Notes: generated by a model not told the origin, from the letters alone. DNA of 64,000 nt from Ascidiaceihabitans sp029251465 (GCF_042932805.1 NZ_CP170633.1:496001-560000), one strand, 5' to 3'. Shown: positions 19,119 to 27,845, counted from the first letter of the stretch. A program made the numbers and translations.

Positions 19119-19718
19119 ATGCCAGCCCTTGCCCCCACAGAGTACACCGCCCGCATCACGTGGCTTGGACGTGTCGTGCAGGACGGCGGCACGCTGCGCT
19201 CTGAGCCGTTGCAAAGCGCATTCGCCAGCTTTGACGGGTTTGAAGGCGAGGCGCACGGCGGTGCGACACGGTCATCGTGTGTGCGGGTGCGATCACAGTA
19301 TCCTGAGGGCACGGAAATCCGAAATGTGCGCCAGCTGAGCGTGCTCTCTGTTGAAGAGATCGCCGGGATCGCCGCGACCATGAAACTGGCCGACATCGAC
19401 CCGAGCCTGATGGGGGTGTCGATGGTGATCGAGGGCATTCCTGATTTCACGCACGTTCCGCCCTCGGCACGATTGCAATGCGAAACCAGCGGAGCGAGCA
19501 TCGTGATCGACATGGAAAACCGCCCCTGCGTGTTTCCAGGCCGCGAAATCGAGGCCGAGCACATAGGCTTTGGCAAAGCGTTCAAGCCTGCGGCCAAAGA
19601 CCGGCGCGGGGTGACAGCGTGGGTCGAACGCGAGGGGCTGTTTCAGATCGGCGATACGCTGCGCCTGCACGTACCTGACCAGCGGGCGTGGTCGCCTTTG
19701 GGTGATCTGTTTACCTGA
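19119..19718 (+). CDS. MOSC domain-containing protein
   Basis: A 199-residue cytosolic protein with the look of a stand-alone MOSC domain: RNVRQLSVLSVEEI near residue 68, SLMGVSMVIEGI near 94, and the stretch leading to VIDMENRPC near 130, where the cysteine would be the sulfur-carrying residue. MOSC proteins relate to molybdenum cofactor sulfurase C-terminal domains and act in sulfur transfer or reduction of N-hydroxylated compounds; the substrate is unknown. The ATG follows CAGGAG. It lies between the ftsH terminator and the fhs leader and seems to be monocistronic. Confidence 0.85.
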   Translation: MPALAPTEYTARITWLGRVVQDGGTLRSEPLQSAFASFDGFEGEAHGGATRSSCVRVRSQYPEGTEIRNVRQLSVLSVEEIAGIAATMKLADIDPSLMGVSMVIEGIPDFTHVPPSARLQCETSGASIVIDMENRPCVFPGREIEAEHIGFGKAFKPAAKDRRGVTAWVEREGLFQIGDTLRLHVPDQRAWSPLGDLFT

Positions 19719-19790
19719 GCACACAGCCCAATCGTTTCCGAAAAGAAACCAGATTGCGCGCCAACGCCGCATCAACGGCGGGAAATGTCG

Positions 19791-19850
19791 GAAATGCAAC
19801 CTAGTTGAACCCGTACACGGGAGTATGCAGGCGACAAGCATTTCTGCCTG
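19791..19850 (+). promoter_or_regulatory. Potential pseudoknotted leader RNA of fhs
   Basis: GAAATGC (19791-19797) is perfectly complementary to GCATTTC (19838-19844), and CAGGC (19828-19832) to GCCTG (19846-19850). The two pairings interleave, so together they would form an H-type pseudoknot. Two small hairpins lie inside: CAAC/GTTG (19797-19807) and CCCG/CGGG (19810-19821). The ribosome-binding AAGGG lies about 12 nt after the last arm. I do not recognise a known riboswitch. The stems are short, so this is tentative. Confidence 0.35.
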
Positions 19851-19872
19851 ACCACCGAGTAAAGGGATTCTC

Positions 19873-21549
19873 ATGGGCTATAAAACCGACATCCAAATCG
19901 CACGCGAAGCCAACAAACTGCCAATCCAAGAGATTGGCGCAAAGTTGGGCATCTCGACGGACGACCTGCTGCCATACGGCCACGACAAAGCAAAAGTCAG
20001 CCAAGAGTTCATCAACTCGGTTCAAGACCGCAAAGATGGCAAGCTGATCCTGGTCACTGCGATCAACCCGACACCAGCGGGTGAGGGTAAAACCACAACA
20101 ACTGTTGGCCTCGGTGATGGCCTGAACCGCATCGGCAAGAACGCCTGCGTTTGTATCCGCGAAGCGTCGCTGGGACCAAACTTTGGCATGAAGGGCGGGG
20201 CTGCTGGCGGCGGTTACGCGCAAATCGTTCCAATGGAAGAAATGAACCTGCACTTTACCGGTGACTTTCACGCCATCACATCCGCGCACAACTTGTTGTC
20301 TGCGATGATCGACAACCACGTTTACTGGGGCAACGCACTGGACATCGACGTGCGCCGCATCGTGTGGCGCCGGGTTGTTGACATGAACGATCGCGCCTTG
20401 CGCACGATCACGGCATCTTTGGGTGGTGTGGCCAACGGCTTCCCACGTGAGGCCGGTTTTGACATCACAGTGGCGTCCGAAGTTATGGCCATTCTGTGCT
20501 TGTCCAAAGATTTGCAAGACCTGCAAACCCGTCTGGGCGACATGATCGTGGCCTACACGCGCGAACGTAAACCGATCTATGCACGCGACATCAAAGCCGA
20601 CGGCGCAATGACCGTTCTGCTGAAAGACGCAATGCAGCCAAACATCGTACAGACGCTGGAAAACAACCCGGCATTTGTTCACGGCGGTCCATTTGCGAAC
20701 ATCGCGCACGGCTGTAACTCTGTTATCGCGACCACAACAGCGCTGAAACTGGCGGACTATGTTGTGACCGAAGCGGGCTTTGGCGCGGATCTGGGCGCTG
20801 AAAAGTTCCTGAACATCAAATGCCGCAAAGCCGGCTTGTCCCCGTCTGTTGTCGTTTGCGTCGCCACAGTGCGCGCGATGAAAATGAACGGTGGCGTGGC
20901 CAAGGCTGACCTGGGTTCTGAAAACGTCGAAGCGGTTCAAAACGGGTGCCCGAACTTGGGTCGTCACGTTGAAAACCTGAAATCCTTTGGGGTGCCAGTG
21001 GTCGTCGCGATCAACCACTTTGTCACGGACACGGACGCCGAAGTGCAAGCGATCAAGGACTACGTTGAAAGCCAAGGCGCCGAAGCGATCCTGTCGCGTC
21101 ACTGGGAACTGGGGTCCGAAGGGTCCGCAGATTTGGCGACACGCGTCGCCGAAATCGCAGACTCGGGTGTTGCGAACTTTGCACCGATCTACCCTGATGA
21201 CATGCCACTGGCCGAAAAAATCAACACCATCGCCAAGCGTATCTATCGCGCGGACGAAGCGTTGATGGACCAAAAGATCCGCGACCAGCTGAAAACATGG
21301 GAAGACCAAGGCTACGGCAACTTGCCGGTATGCATGGCGAAAACGCAATACTCGTTCACCACGGACCCAACAGTTCGCGGCGCGCCAACGGGCCACTCTG
21401 TGCCTGTGCGTGAAGTGCGTTTGAGCGCGGGTGCGGGTTTTGTGGTCGCCATCTGCGGTGAGATCATGACAATGCCGGGTCTGCCACGTGTCCCATCCGC
21501 CGAGGCAATCTGCCTGAACGACAAAGGCGAAGTCGAAGGGTTGTTCTAA
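19873..21549 (+). CDS. fhs: Formate--tetrahydrofolate ligase
   Basis: This cytosolic enzyme makes 10-formyl-tetrahydrofolate from formate, THF and ATP. The 558-residue protein has the family length and the ATP-binding loop PTPAGEGKTTTTVGLGD at about residues 66-82, then GPNFGMKGGAAGGGYAQ and FGVPVVVAINHF. The ATG at 19873 has AAGGG 7 bp upstream. folD follows after about 130 bp and completes the interconversion of C1-THF species. In many marine roseobacters this pair oxidises methyl groups from compounds such as glycine betaine or DMSP; that is context, not shown here. A 596-codon open frame on the opposite strand is a shadow. Confidence 0.97.
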   Translation: MGYKTDIQIAREANKLPIQEIGAKLGISTDDLLPYGHDKAKVSQEFINSVQDRKDGKLILVTAINPTPAGEGKTTTTVGLGDGLNRIGKNACVCIREASLGPNFGMKGGAAGGGYAQIVPMEEMNLHFTGDFHAITSAHNLLSAMIDNHVYWGNALDIDVRRIVWRRVVDMNDRALRTITASLGGVANGFPREAGFDITVASEVMAILCLSKDLQDLQTRLGDMIVAYTRERKPIYARDIKADGAMTVLLKDAMQPNIVQTLENNPAFVHGGPFANIAHGCNSVIATTTALKLADYVVTEAGFGADLGAEKFLNIKCRKAGLSPSVVVCVATVRAMKMNGGVAKADLGSENVEAVQNGCPNLGRHVENLKSFGVPVVVAINHFVTDTDAEVQAIKDYVESQGAEAILSRHWELGSEGSADLATRVAEIADSGVANFAPIYPDDMPLAEKINTIAKRIYRADEALMDQKIRDQLKTWEDQGYGNLPVCMAKTQYSFTTDPTVRGAPTGHSVPVREVRLSAGAGFVVAICGEIMTMPGLPRVPSAEAICLNDKGEVEGLF

Positions 21550-21572
21550 ACCTTTAGGCTTGCGAGAAAACG

Positions 21573-21612
21573 GGGCGGAGCGATTGGGCATCGAGCCACA
21601 ATCGCTCCGCCC
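21573..21612 (+). terminator. Strong hairpin between fhs and folD
   Basis: A perfect 14-bp inverted repeat (GGGCGGAGCGATTG ... CAATCGCTCCGCCC) with a 12-nt loop, followed by TTAACGCTTTT. It begins 24 bp after the fhs stop. The tail is only moderately T-rich, so it may be a terminator, an attenuator or a 3'-end stabiliser. Confidence 0.7.
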
Positions 21613-21683
21613 TTAACGCTTTTGGCGTCAAGACCGCCACATCGGCGGTGAGTATTTGAACAGCGAATGATGGGGTGTCTCAG

Positions 21684-22586
21684 ATGGCAGCAACAGTAAT
21701 TGACGGCAAAGCCTTTGCGGCAACCGTGCGTGACAAAGTGAAAACACACGTGACCCGTTTGGTCGCAGATCACGGCATTACGCCGGGTTTGGCTGTGGTT
21801 CTGGTGGGCGAAGACCCCGCGAGCCAGGTTTACGTCCGTTCCAAAGGCAAAATGACCGTCGAAGTTGGCATGAAGTCAGTTGAGCATAAGCTGGATGTGA
21901 ACACCTCCGAAGCCGATTTGCTGGCCGTCATCGATCAGTTGAACAATGATCCTGAAATCCACGGCATCCTGTGCCAATTGCCGCTGCCAAAGCATTTGGA
22001 CGAAGATTTGATCATCAACTCGATCTCGCCCGCCAAGGACGTTGACGGCTTTCATATCTCGAACGTTGGTTTGTTGGGCACGGGCCAAAAATCTATGGTG
22101 CCTTGCACGCCGCTGGGCTGCTTGATGATGCTGCGCGATCACCACGGATCGATTTCGGGCATGGACGCTGTTGTTGTTGGTCGCTCGAACATTGTGGGCA
22201 AACCGATGGCGCAATTGTTGCTGAACGACAGTGCGACCGTCACCATCGCACATTCGCGGACCAAAGATTTGGCTGACGTTGTGCGCCGTGCCGACATCGT
22301 TGTCGCTGCGGTGGGTCGTCCTGAAATGATCCCGGGCGATTGGATCAAAGAGGGCGCAACCGTCATCGACGTAGGCATCAACCGTTTGGACGCGCCAGAA
22401 AAAGGTGAGGGCAAAACCAAATTGGTGGGCGACGTACATTACGAATCTTGTGCCGCGCGCGCAGGGGCCATCACGCCAGTTCCGGGCGGCGTTGGGCCAA
22501 TGACGATCGCGTGCTTGCTGGCCAATACGGTCACGGCGTGCTGCCGCGCCAACGGTTTGGAAGAGCCGGAAGGGCTGACCGCTTAA
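21684..22586 (+). CDS. folD: Bifunctional methylene-THF dehydrogenase / methenyl-THF cyclohydrolase
   Basis: FolD converts 5,10-methylene-THF to 10-formyl-THF in two steps in the cytosol. The 300-residue protein has the substrate-binding YVRSK at about residues 50-54 with Lys nearby (KGKM), the PLP signature of the family LPLPKHLDE, the NADP-binding region VVVGRSNIVGKP at about 165-176, and the C-terminal TPVPGGVGPMT. The ATG at 21684 is preferred to an in-frame GTG at 21675. The stop codon shares a TTAA with the stop of the convergent DUF2306 gene. It works together with fhs just upstream. Confidence 0.97.
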   Translation: MAATVIDGKAFAATVRDKVKTHVTRLVADHGITPGLAVVLVGEDPASQVYVRSKGKMTVEVGMKSVEHKLDVNTSEADLLAVIDQLNNDPEIHGILCQLPLPKHLDEDLIINSISPAKDVDGFHISNVGLLGTGQKSMVPCTPLGCLMMLRDHHGSISGMDAVVVGRSNIVGKPMAQLLLNDSATVTIAHSRTKDLADVVRRADIVVAAVGRPEMIPGDWIKEGATVIDVGINRLDAPEKGEGKTKLVGDVHYESCAARAGAITPVPGGVGPMTIACLLANTVTACCRANGLEEPEGLTA

Positions 22587-22981
22587 CCGCCGGTCAACAC
22601 CTCAAACATAATTCTGCCGGGCAATATTGTGAATATTCCGGCGACGACAAGCGCACCAAAAATGAGGGATTTCATGCCTCTTTGGTGCGCTTTTACGTTG
22701 TGCATTCGGGCCGCGCGCACGTTCATCACCAATGCCCCTAGCGTGAAAACAGACAGCAGATGAATAAGGCTGAAAGGCCCGAATTGCTGTATCGTGCTGA
22801 TCCAAAAGCTGGAAAATGCGACGCAACCCATTGAAATCACCCAAGCCCATCCCAAAATGCGGTGAAACCTTGATCCGCGTTTGAATACAAACAGGACCAG
22901 AGTTAGGATGACGAGGAACAGGGCCACCATTGCGTGTGCCTGCACTACAAGTGGTGCGTTTTGAAGGGGGGCGAGGGTCAT
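22583..22981 (-). CDS. DUF2306-like four-helix membrane protein
   Basis: A 132-residue inner-membrane protein with about four hydrophobic segments. It has HAMVALFLVILTLVLF near the N-terminus, then RFHRILGWAWV, a helix with IHLLSVFTLGALVM, and HQRGMKSLIFGALVVAGIF. The spaced histidines with Trp and Arg (HRILGW, NVKAHQRGM) fit the DUF2306 family, small heme-protein-like membrane proteins of unknown function. The gene runs convergently with folD and the two stops overlap in a TTAA. It is divergent from the LytTR regulator at 23090. The family call is by eye only. Confidence 0.7.
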   Translation of the reverse strand: MTLAPLQNAPLVVQAHAMVALFLVILTLVLFVFKRGSRFHRILGWAWVISMGCVAFSSFWISTIQQFGPFSLIHLLSVFTLGALVMNVRAARMHNVKAHQRGMKSLIFGALVVAGIFTILPGRIMFEVLTGG

Positions 22982-23089
22982 GTCAGTGTCCGTGTTTCAA
23001 AAGATACAACCGTTAGGACGGACAATGATTTTTCTCGCAATTGACCATGCGCCAAAGGGGCGATCCTTTCGTGAAAGTCTGCAATTTGG

Positions 23090-23827
23090 ATGGGCAAACC
23101 GTTGACGGTGCGTGAAATGCAGTGGCTTTGGATACCTTTAGGCATCTGGGCGATTGCCAGTGTGCTGACGGCTGTGTCCGGTCCGTTCGGGACGCATGAG
23201 GCGATGACATTCTTGCCACGTGCCGTTTATTGGTGCTGTGTGTGCGCGGCCTCGGTCGGTCTAAGTACCGTGGCGGTGCGCCTGCAAGATGGAAAATCTC
23301 TGCAAATCAAACTGCTGGTTTGGTTCGGTTTTGCGGCGGTGTTAAGCGCGGGCATTCATACGGCAAATGTCGCGCTGTTCAGTGTGTGGAGCGGTTGGGG
23401 AAAGTACTTTTACCTGATGGCTATCGTGGGTGTCGTTGTCGCATTGGTGTTTTTGACGATCAGGCTGCTGCGCCCGGATGTGCCCCAAGTTCAAGACGAA
23501 AGCCGGCTGGCAAAATTCCTGGAACGCCTGCCATTGGAAAAGCGATCCCGATTGATCCGTCTCGAAGCACAGGATCATTATTTAAAGGTTGTGACCGCCG
23601 CTGGCGACAGTCTGATCTTGATGCGGATCGGGGATGCAGCAAAGGAGCTTGAGGACGGATATGGCACGCAAGTACATCGCTCTCATTGGATCGCGCGTGG
23701 GGCCGTCAGTGCCCATAAGCGACGGGCAGGGCGTGATTTTTTGACAACCGAAGACGGCGCAGAAATTCCGGTCAGCCGCAACAACCGTGGTCGTATTGCG
23801 CGACTTGTGCACCCTATAAGGGAATGA
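23090..23827 (+). CDS. Membrane-anchored LytTR family transcriptional regulator, copy 1
   Basis: A 245-residue protein with about four predicted membrane helices (residues 12-125) and a C-terminal LytTR DNA-binding domain (about 145-240), recognised by IRLEAQDHYLKVVT and the VHRSHWIARGAV motif near residue 197, followed by IPVSRNN. LytTR proteins bind direct repeats in DNA; membrane-anchored forms are thought to sense signals in the membrane. There is no response-regulator receiver domain. The N-terminus carries GPFGTHEA (31-38) and RAVYW, shared with the next gene. A palindrome CTTTC-GT-GAAAG (23066-23077) sits just before the start. The ATG at 23090 has no strong Shine-Dalgarno. Confidence 0.88.
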   Translation: MGKPLTVREMQWLWIPLGIWAIASVLTAVSGPFGTHEAMTFLPRAVYWCCVCAASVGLSTVAVRLQDGKSLQIKLLVWFGFAAVLSAGIHTANVALFSVWSGWGKYFYLMAIVGVVVALVFLTIRLLRPDVPQVQDESRLAKFLERLPLEKRSRLIRLEAQDHYLKVVTAAGDSLILMRIGDAAKELEDGYGTQVHRSHWIARGAVSAHKRRAGRDFLTTEDGAEIPVSRNNRGRIARLVHPIRE

Positions 23828-23897
23828 CGTTGGGTAATTGTTACCATCGCTGATTTGCGTCGCGCGTGTTCGGATAACGTGTTGATTTTTAATTCTA

Positions 23898-24728
23898 TTG
23901 ACGCACAATGGCGTCACAGCCCGGCTAAACGCAGAGACCCAAAAATTGATTTCAAAAGATGATACCGCGAGCGACGTAAGATCAAGGCTGGACCCGAAAC
24001 TTGCCGGATGGGCCGTGCGGATCGGGGTACTGGGAATGATTTCAGTCCTGTTCGCAATCGCAGGGCCGTTTGGCACGTATGAGGCAGGCGATTTTGGCGA
24101 ACGCTTGCTCTATTGGATGGTCTTGATTGCCACATCTTTGGTGGTCGCTGCTTGCAGTAAGGCATTGATTTCAAAATATTTTGCACGCTACAGTTTTCTC
24201 ACCCGCGAGTGCCTAGTTATATTGGCAATGACGGCGGTGTTCACAGCATTTTTGCAGGTTTGGACGCAGGCAGCATTTCCCGGTTTGACGGTCTCGCCGC
24301 CAGGGTATCTATTGCTTGCCTCCGAGGTTTTGGTGATTTGTGCGGCGTTGTCTGTGATCATTTATTGGGTGCCGCGAATTGCCAGGCCGGCTGAGCAACA
24401 AGAGTCTATCGCACAACAGCCACGCCTTACCCGACGTCTTCCGCACGGCTTTTCTGGTCAGATTTTGCGACTGACTGTGAACGGTCACATAGTGTTGGTT
24501 GTTACTTCGCAAGGATCCTTTGACCTGCGGATGCGCTTTGCTGATGCGGTCGAAGAAATCGCCGGACTAACAGGATATTTCACCCACCGATCACATTGGG
24601 TGAACCAGTCGGCTGTTAGCCACGTGATAATGCGCAAAGGGCGCCCGGTTTTGGTTATGAAAAATCAAGACGAGGTTCCGGTCAGTCGGAAATACCAAAC
24701 CAACATTGAGGCTGCGGGACTGCTATAG
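23898..24728 (+). CDS. Membrane-anchored LytTR family transcriptional regulator, copy 2
   Basis: A 276-residue paralogue of the gene 70 bp upstream. It has the same plan: about four membrane helices (residues 38-160) and a C-terminal LytTR domain (about 180-270) with THRSHWVNQSAV and VPVSRKYQ. The first helix pair carries GPFGTYEA (56-63) and RLLYW, matching copy 1. The start is uncertain: the longest frame begins with a TTG near 23898 and a later TTG is possible, since there is no ATG before the first helix. Its stop is one base from the stop of the convergent pdeM. No partner kinase or obvious target gene is adjacent. Confidence 0.82.
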   Translation: MTHNGVTARLNAETQKLISKDDTASDVRSRLDPKLAGWAVRIGVLGMISVLFAIAGPFGTYEAGDFGERLLYWMVLIATSLVVAACSKALISKYFARYSFLTRECLVILAMTAVFTAFLQVWTQAAFPGLTVSPPGYLLLASEVLVICAALSVIIYWVPRIARPAEQQESIAQQPRLTRRLPHGFSGQILRLTVNGHIVLVVTSQGSFDLRMRFADAVEEIAGLTGYFTHRSHWVNQSAVSHVIMRKGRPVLVMKNQDEVPVSRKYQTNIEAAGLL

Positions 24729-24729
24729 G

Positions 24730-25392
24730 CTAGCGTGGCATCGGAATTTGGTGAGGCGTGCGACCTGTTAAAATTGCGGTCGCGTCGGATCGCATAATCC
24801 GCGTAAGCGCCTCGTCTGAGCTGCGCAAACCGCCAGTGTAAGTCCCATAAGCGGGCATAATCAAACGGTCACTGTCCAACAAAAACGCAGGGCGTGACAG
24901 GCTGCGTCCAGGCATCGAAATTTGCGCCTTTGGATGATAGTGCCCTGAAATTTCGGCGCTATTTCCTGTTTGGGCGATGTGGCGAAAGATGATCGGGGGC
25001 AGGGGCAATTCGGCCAAGTGACTGCCACCAAGGTCGATTGGGCCGGGATCATGATTGCCTTCGATCCAAATCCATCGACGTCCCGCCTGCAGGCGTGTGA
25101 TCCATAAACGTTCAGTTTCAGACAGGCTTTGTGCGGCGGCTAGATCATCAAAACTGTCGCCGAGGCAGACTACAATTCGCGCGCCTGTTGCCTCTAGATC
25201 ACGTTCCAAACGCGACAGAGTATCGCGGGTCTCGTAGGGCGGTAAGGCGGCGCCACCACGACGCAAAATGCGTTCGGATTTGCCCAGATGCAAGTCCGAC
25301 ACGCACAACAAATTATGCGCGTCCCACCACAACGCGCCTGATCCAAAGGCCGTCAATTGCGCGCCAGCCAAAGTGATGTTGCATCCGTTCAT
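24730..25392 (-). CDS. pdeM: Ligase-associated DNA damage response metallophosphoesterase PdeM
   Basis: A 220-residue cytosolic calcineurin-type phosphoesterase. All the metal ligand motifs are visible: SDLHLGK at about residues 32-38, GDSFDD at about 79-84, GNHD at about 112-115 and SGHYHPK at about 149-155. The family is known from clusters with an Lhr-type helicase, an ATP-dependent ligase and an exonuclease, proposed to act in DNA repair. Here only the helicase is next door (44 bp upstream on the same strand). The ATG at 25392 gives the usual length. It is convergent with the LytTR gene. Confidence 0.9.
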   Translation of the reverse strand: MNGCNITLAGAQLTAFGSGALWWDAHNLLCVSDLHLGKSERILRRGGAALPPYETRDTLSRLERDLEATGARIVVCLGDSFDDLAAAQSLSETERLWITRLQAGRRWIWIEGNHDPGPIDLGGSHLAELPLPPIIFRHIAQTGNSAEISGHYHPKAQISMPGRSLSRPAFLLDSDRLIMPAYGTYTGGLRSSDEALTRIMRSDATAILTGRTPHQIPMPR

Positions 25393-25436
25393 GGTTTGTT
25401 TCGTATCGTTAACGCCCCGGAATTTCCAGAAGTTTG

Positions 25437-27845
25437 TTAAGACGTCAAACCTGCCGTTGCCATCAGGCGCGCGGCTTCTTCTGCTAACAGTTTTTCCTCG
25501 GCCAGCCCTTTGACAGGAACGCGCCCAACCTCAAGGAAAAGGGGGGCTGCCAACGGCGTGATTTGAGTATTTTCGATCAGGTCAATGCGGCCATCTATTC
25601 GGCGGATCATGTCTTCGATCCGGCCAAAATCGATCAGGCCTTTCATCGCTTCTTCGCGGGTGATCTGCATCATAACGTGGTCTGGGTCATATTTGTGCAG
25701 TGTGTCATACAGAATATCGGAGCTAAAGGTCGCTTGTCGCCCCGATTTGCGCGCGCTGGGGCTGTTGCGTTCGATCAGCCCTGCGATGGTTGCAGAGGCG
25801 CGAAACGTGCGTTTCATCACCGCGTTTCCGGCAAGCCATGTGTCTAGGCCATCGCGCAGCGTTTCGAGATCGAACAGCGCGGCAGGGTCGCGCACGGCGT
25901 CCAAGCCCCAGATCATCGTGGCGTAGTCAGTGGCAAGAAAGCCCAACGGGTTCAGACCTGCGTCCTCCATCCGGTTGGTTAACAACAGGCCCAGCGTTTG
26001 CATCGCGTTGCGCCCAGCAAACCCGTAGATCACTGTGTGGGCGCGATCGTCGTGCGGAAAGGTTTCGACCAGCAAACGTCCCGGTTCAGGCAGCCGCGAC
26101 ACCTTGCGTTGCAGGGCCAGCCAATCAGCCGTGTGTTGTGGCAACTCGGGCCACGTTTCTTGTTGAAACATCCGCAGGATGCGTTGGCTTAGCTGTGTCG
26201 AGGTTGAAAATTTAGTGCCTGAGAACGTCGCGATCTTGGGCTTCTTGTCCGCGCGTTTTGTGACCTCGACGGTCATTTCACGCAGGCCTTCGTACCGCAC
26301 AATTTGCCCGCCGATCAGAAAGGTATCACCGGGGGTCAGAGTTGCGGCAAAGGCTTCTTCGATTTCGCCCAGTGGTTTGCCGCCGCGACTGCGTTTGAGG
26401 CGGACCTTAAGCGTGTCGGTGTCTTGGATCGTGCCGAGGTTCATGCGGATTGCACGGGTGCTGCGCGGGTCACGCAATTGCCACATGCCATCGGGGCGTT
26501 GCTGTAAGCGTTTCCATTTGTCGTAGGCGCGCAGAGCATAGCCACCGGTTGCGCAGAAGTCGAGGCACGCGTCAAAATCGGCGCGTGACAACGTGCTGTA
26601 TGCGCCGGCACTGGTCATTTCGGTGAATAATGCGCCGGCGTCAAACGGGCCTGCGCAGGCGGCGATCAGGATGTGTTGGCACAAGACGTCGCGTGGGCCG
26701 GGGCCGCGTGGATCACCGTCTAATTCGCCTTCTTTTGCGGCCTCAAGGGCTGCGATGCATTCAACCACTTCGAAGCGGTTGGCAGGCACCAAAAGCGCCT
26801 TGGACGGGGCGTTGTAACGGTGATTGGCGCGTCCGATCCGTTGGACCAAGCGTTTAACGTTTTTGGGCGCACCGATCTGGATCACCAAATCTACGTCCCC
26901 CCAATCGATCCCCAGATCAAGCGAGCCGGTACAGACAATTGCGCGCAGATCACCGCGCACCATTGCCGCCTCGACCCGCTCGCGTTGGACCCGATCAAGG
27001 CTGCCGTGGTGAATGCCGATTGGCAGGCTTTGATCATTGGCAAGCCACAGATTGTGAAAGAAAATTTCCGCCTGCGCACGCGTGTTGTGAAAAATCAGTG
27101 TGGTCTTGTGCTGTTTGATTTGATCCAGCACCGCGGGAATAGAATATTTGGCACCATTGCCTGACCAAGGCGGCGGATCGTCTGTCGTGAGCATCTGAAT
27201 ATCCGGGGCGGGGCCGGGATCAGCGAGCAGGATTTCGCAAGGATCAGGATGGCGGGCAAGCAAGTGCGCGATTGCGTTTGGGTCCTCGACCGTGGCCGAC
27301 AAGCCGACCCGTTTCAGATCGGGACACAGGGTTTGTAGCCGTGCCAAAGCAAGGAACAATTGATCGCCACGTTTGCTTTCTGCAAGGGCATGAATTTCAT
27401 CGACTACGACACGCTTGAGCCCTTTGAACGTGCGGTGTGCGTCGTCGTAGCTGGTGAGCAGCGCAAGGGATTCCGGTGTGGTCAGTAGAATATGCGGCGG
27501 GTCTGCGCGCTGCCTGCGTTTTTGGGTTCGGGTGGTATCGCCGGTGCGATCCTCAATCCGGATGTTCAGGTTCATTTCATCGACCGGCGTGCGCAGATTT
27601 CGTTTGATGTCTGCGGCCAACGCCTTGAGCGGCGAGATGTACAGCGTGTGCATCCCGTCGTGATCTTGGGTGGCCAGATCGACAAGCGTTGGCAGAAAGC
27701 CGGCCAATGTTTTACCACCACCAGTCGGGGCAATCAGCAACAGCGCAGGATCATCACTGCGCACCAACATGGCCTGCTGATGCGGATGGATGGACCAGCC
27801 TTTTGTATCGAACCATGATTGGAAAATGTGTGGCAGTGCGGACAT
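25437..27845 (-). CDS. Ligase-associated DNA damage response DEXH helicase (Lhr-Core type)
   Basis: An 802-residue superfamily 2 helicase. Visible motifs are Walker A APTGGGKT at about residues 39-46, the DEIH box at about 149-152, motif III SATVEDP, and motif VI QRIGRANHR at about 349, followed by the winged helix and the large DUF4011/Lhr-associated C-terminal part. The length and pdeM neighbour identify the short 'Lhr-Core' helicases of the ligase-associated damage response, 3'-5' helicases that act on DNA or DNA-RNA forks. The ATG at 27845 is followed by PHIFQSWF, typical of the family. The expected ligase and exonuclease are not in this window. Confidence 0.92.
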   Translation of the reverse strand: MSALPHIFQSWFDTKGWSIHPHQQAMLVRSDDPALLLIAPTGGGKTLAGFLPTLVDLATQDHDGMHTLYISPLKALAADIKRNLRTPVDEMNLNIRIEDRTGDTTRTQKRRQRADPPHILLTTPESLALLTSYDDAHRTFKGLKRVVVDEIHALAESKRGDQLFLALARLQTLCPDLKRVGLSATVEDPNAIAHLLARHPDPCEILLADPGPAPDIQMLTTDDPPPWSGNGAKYSIPAVLDQIKQHKTTLIFHNTRAQAEIFFHNLWLANDQSLPIGIHHGSLDRVQRERVEAAMVRGDLRAIVCTGSLDLGIDWGDVDLVIQIGAPKNVKRLVQRIGRANHRYNAPSKALLVPANRFEVVECIAALEAAKEGELDGDPRGPGPRDVLCQHILIAACAGPFDAGALFTEMTSAGAYSTLSRADFDACLDFCATGGYALRAYDKWKRLQQRPDGMWQLRDPRSTRAIRMNLGTIQDTDTLKVRLKRSRGGKPLGEIEEAFAATLTPGDTFLIGGQIVRYEGLREMTVEVTKRADKKPKIATFSGTKFSTSTQLSQRILRMFQQETWPELPQHTADWLALQRKVSRLPEPGRLLVETFPHDDRAHTVIYGFAGRNAMQTLGLLLTNRMEDAGLNPLGFLATDYATMIWGLDAVRDPAALFDLETLRDGLDTWLAGNAVMKRTFRASATIAGLIERNSPSARKSGRQATFSSDILYDTLHKYDPDHVMMQITREEAMKGLIDFGRIEDMIRRIDGRIDLIENTQITPLAAPLFLEVGRVPVKGLAEEKLLAEEAARLMATAGLTS

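Noticed and set aside
19791..19850. ZTP (pfl) riboswitch before fhs
   Set aside because: fhs is a known target and an ACACGGGAG stretch is vaguely similar, but the conserved terminal hairpin with CUGGGC is not present. It is therefore kept only as an unnamed candidate structure.
19801..21591. 596-codon open frame on the strand opposite fhs
   Set aside because: It mirrors the well-supported fhs gene exactly, is rich in Arg/His/Val/Asp as expected for the complement of a codon-biased GC-rich gene, and has no recognisable motif or ribosome-binding site.
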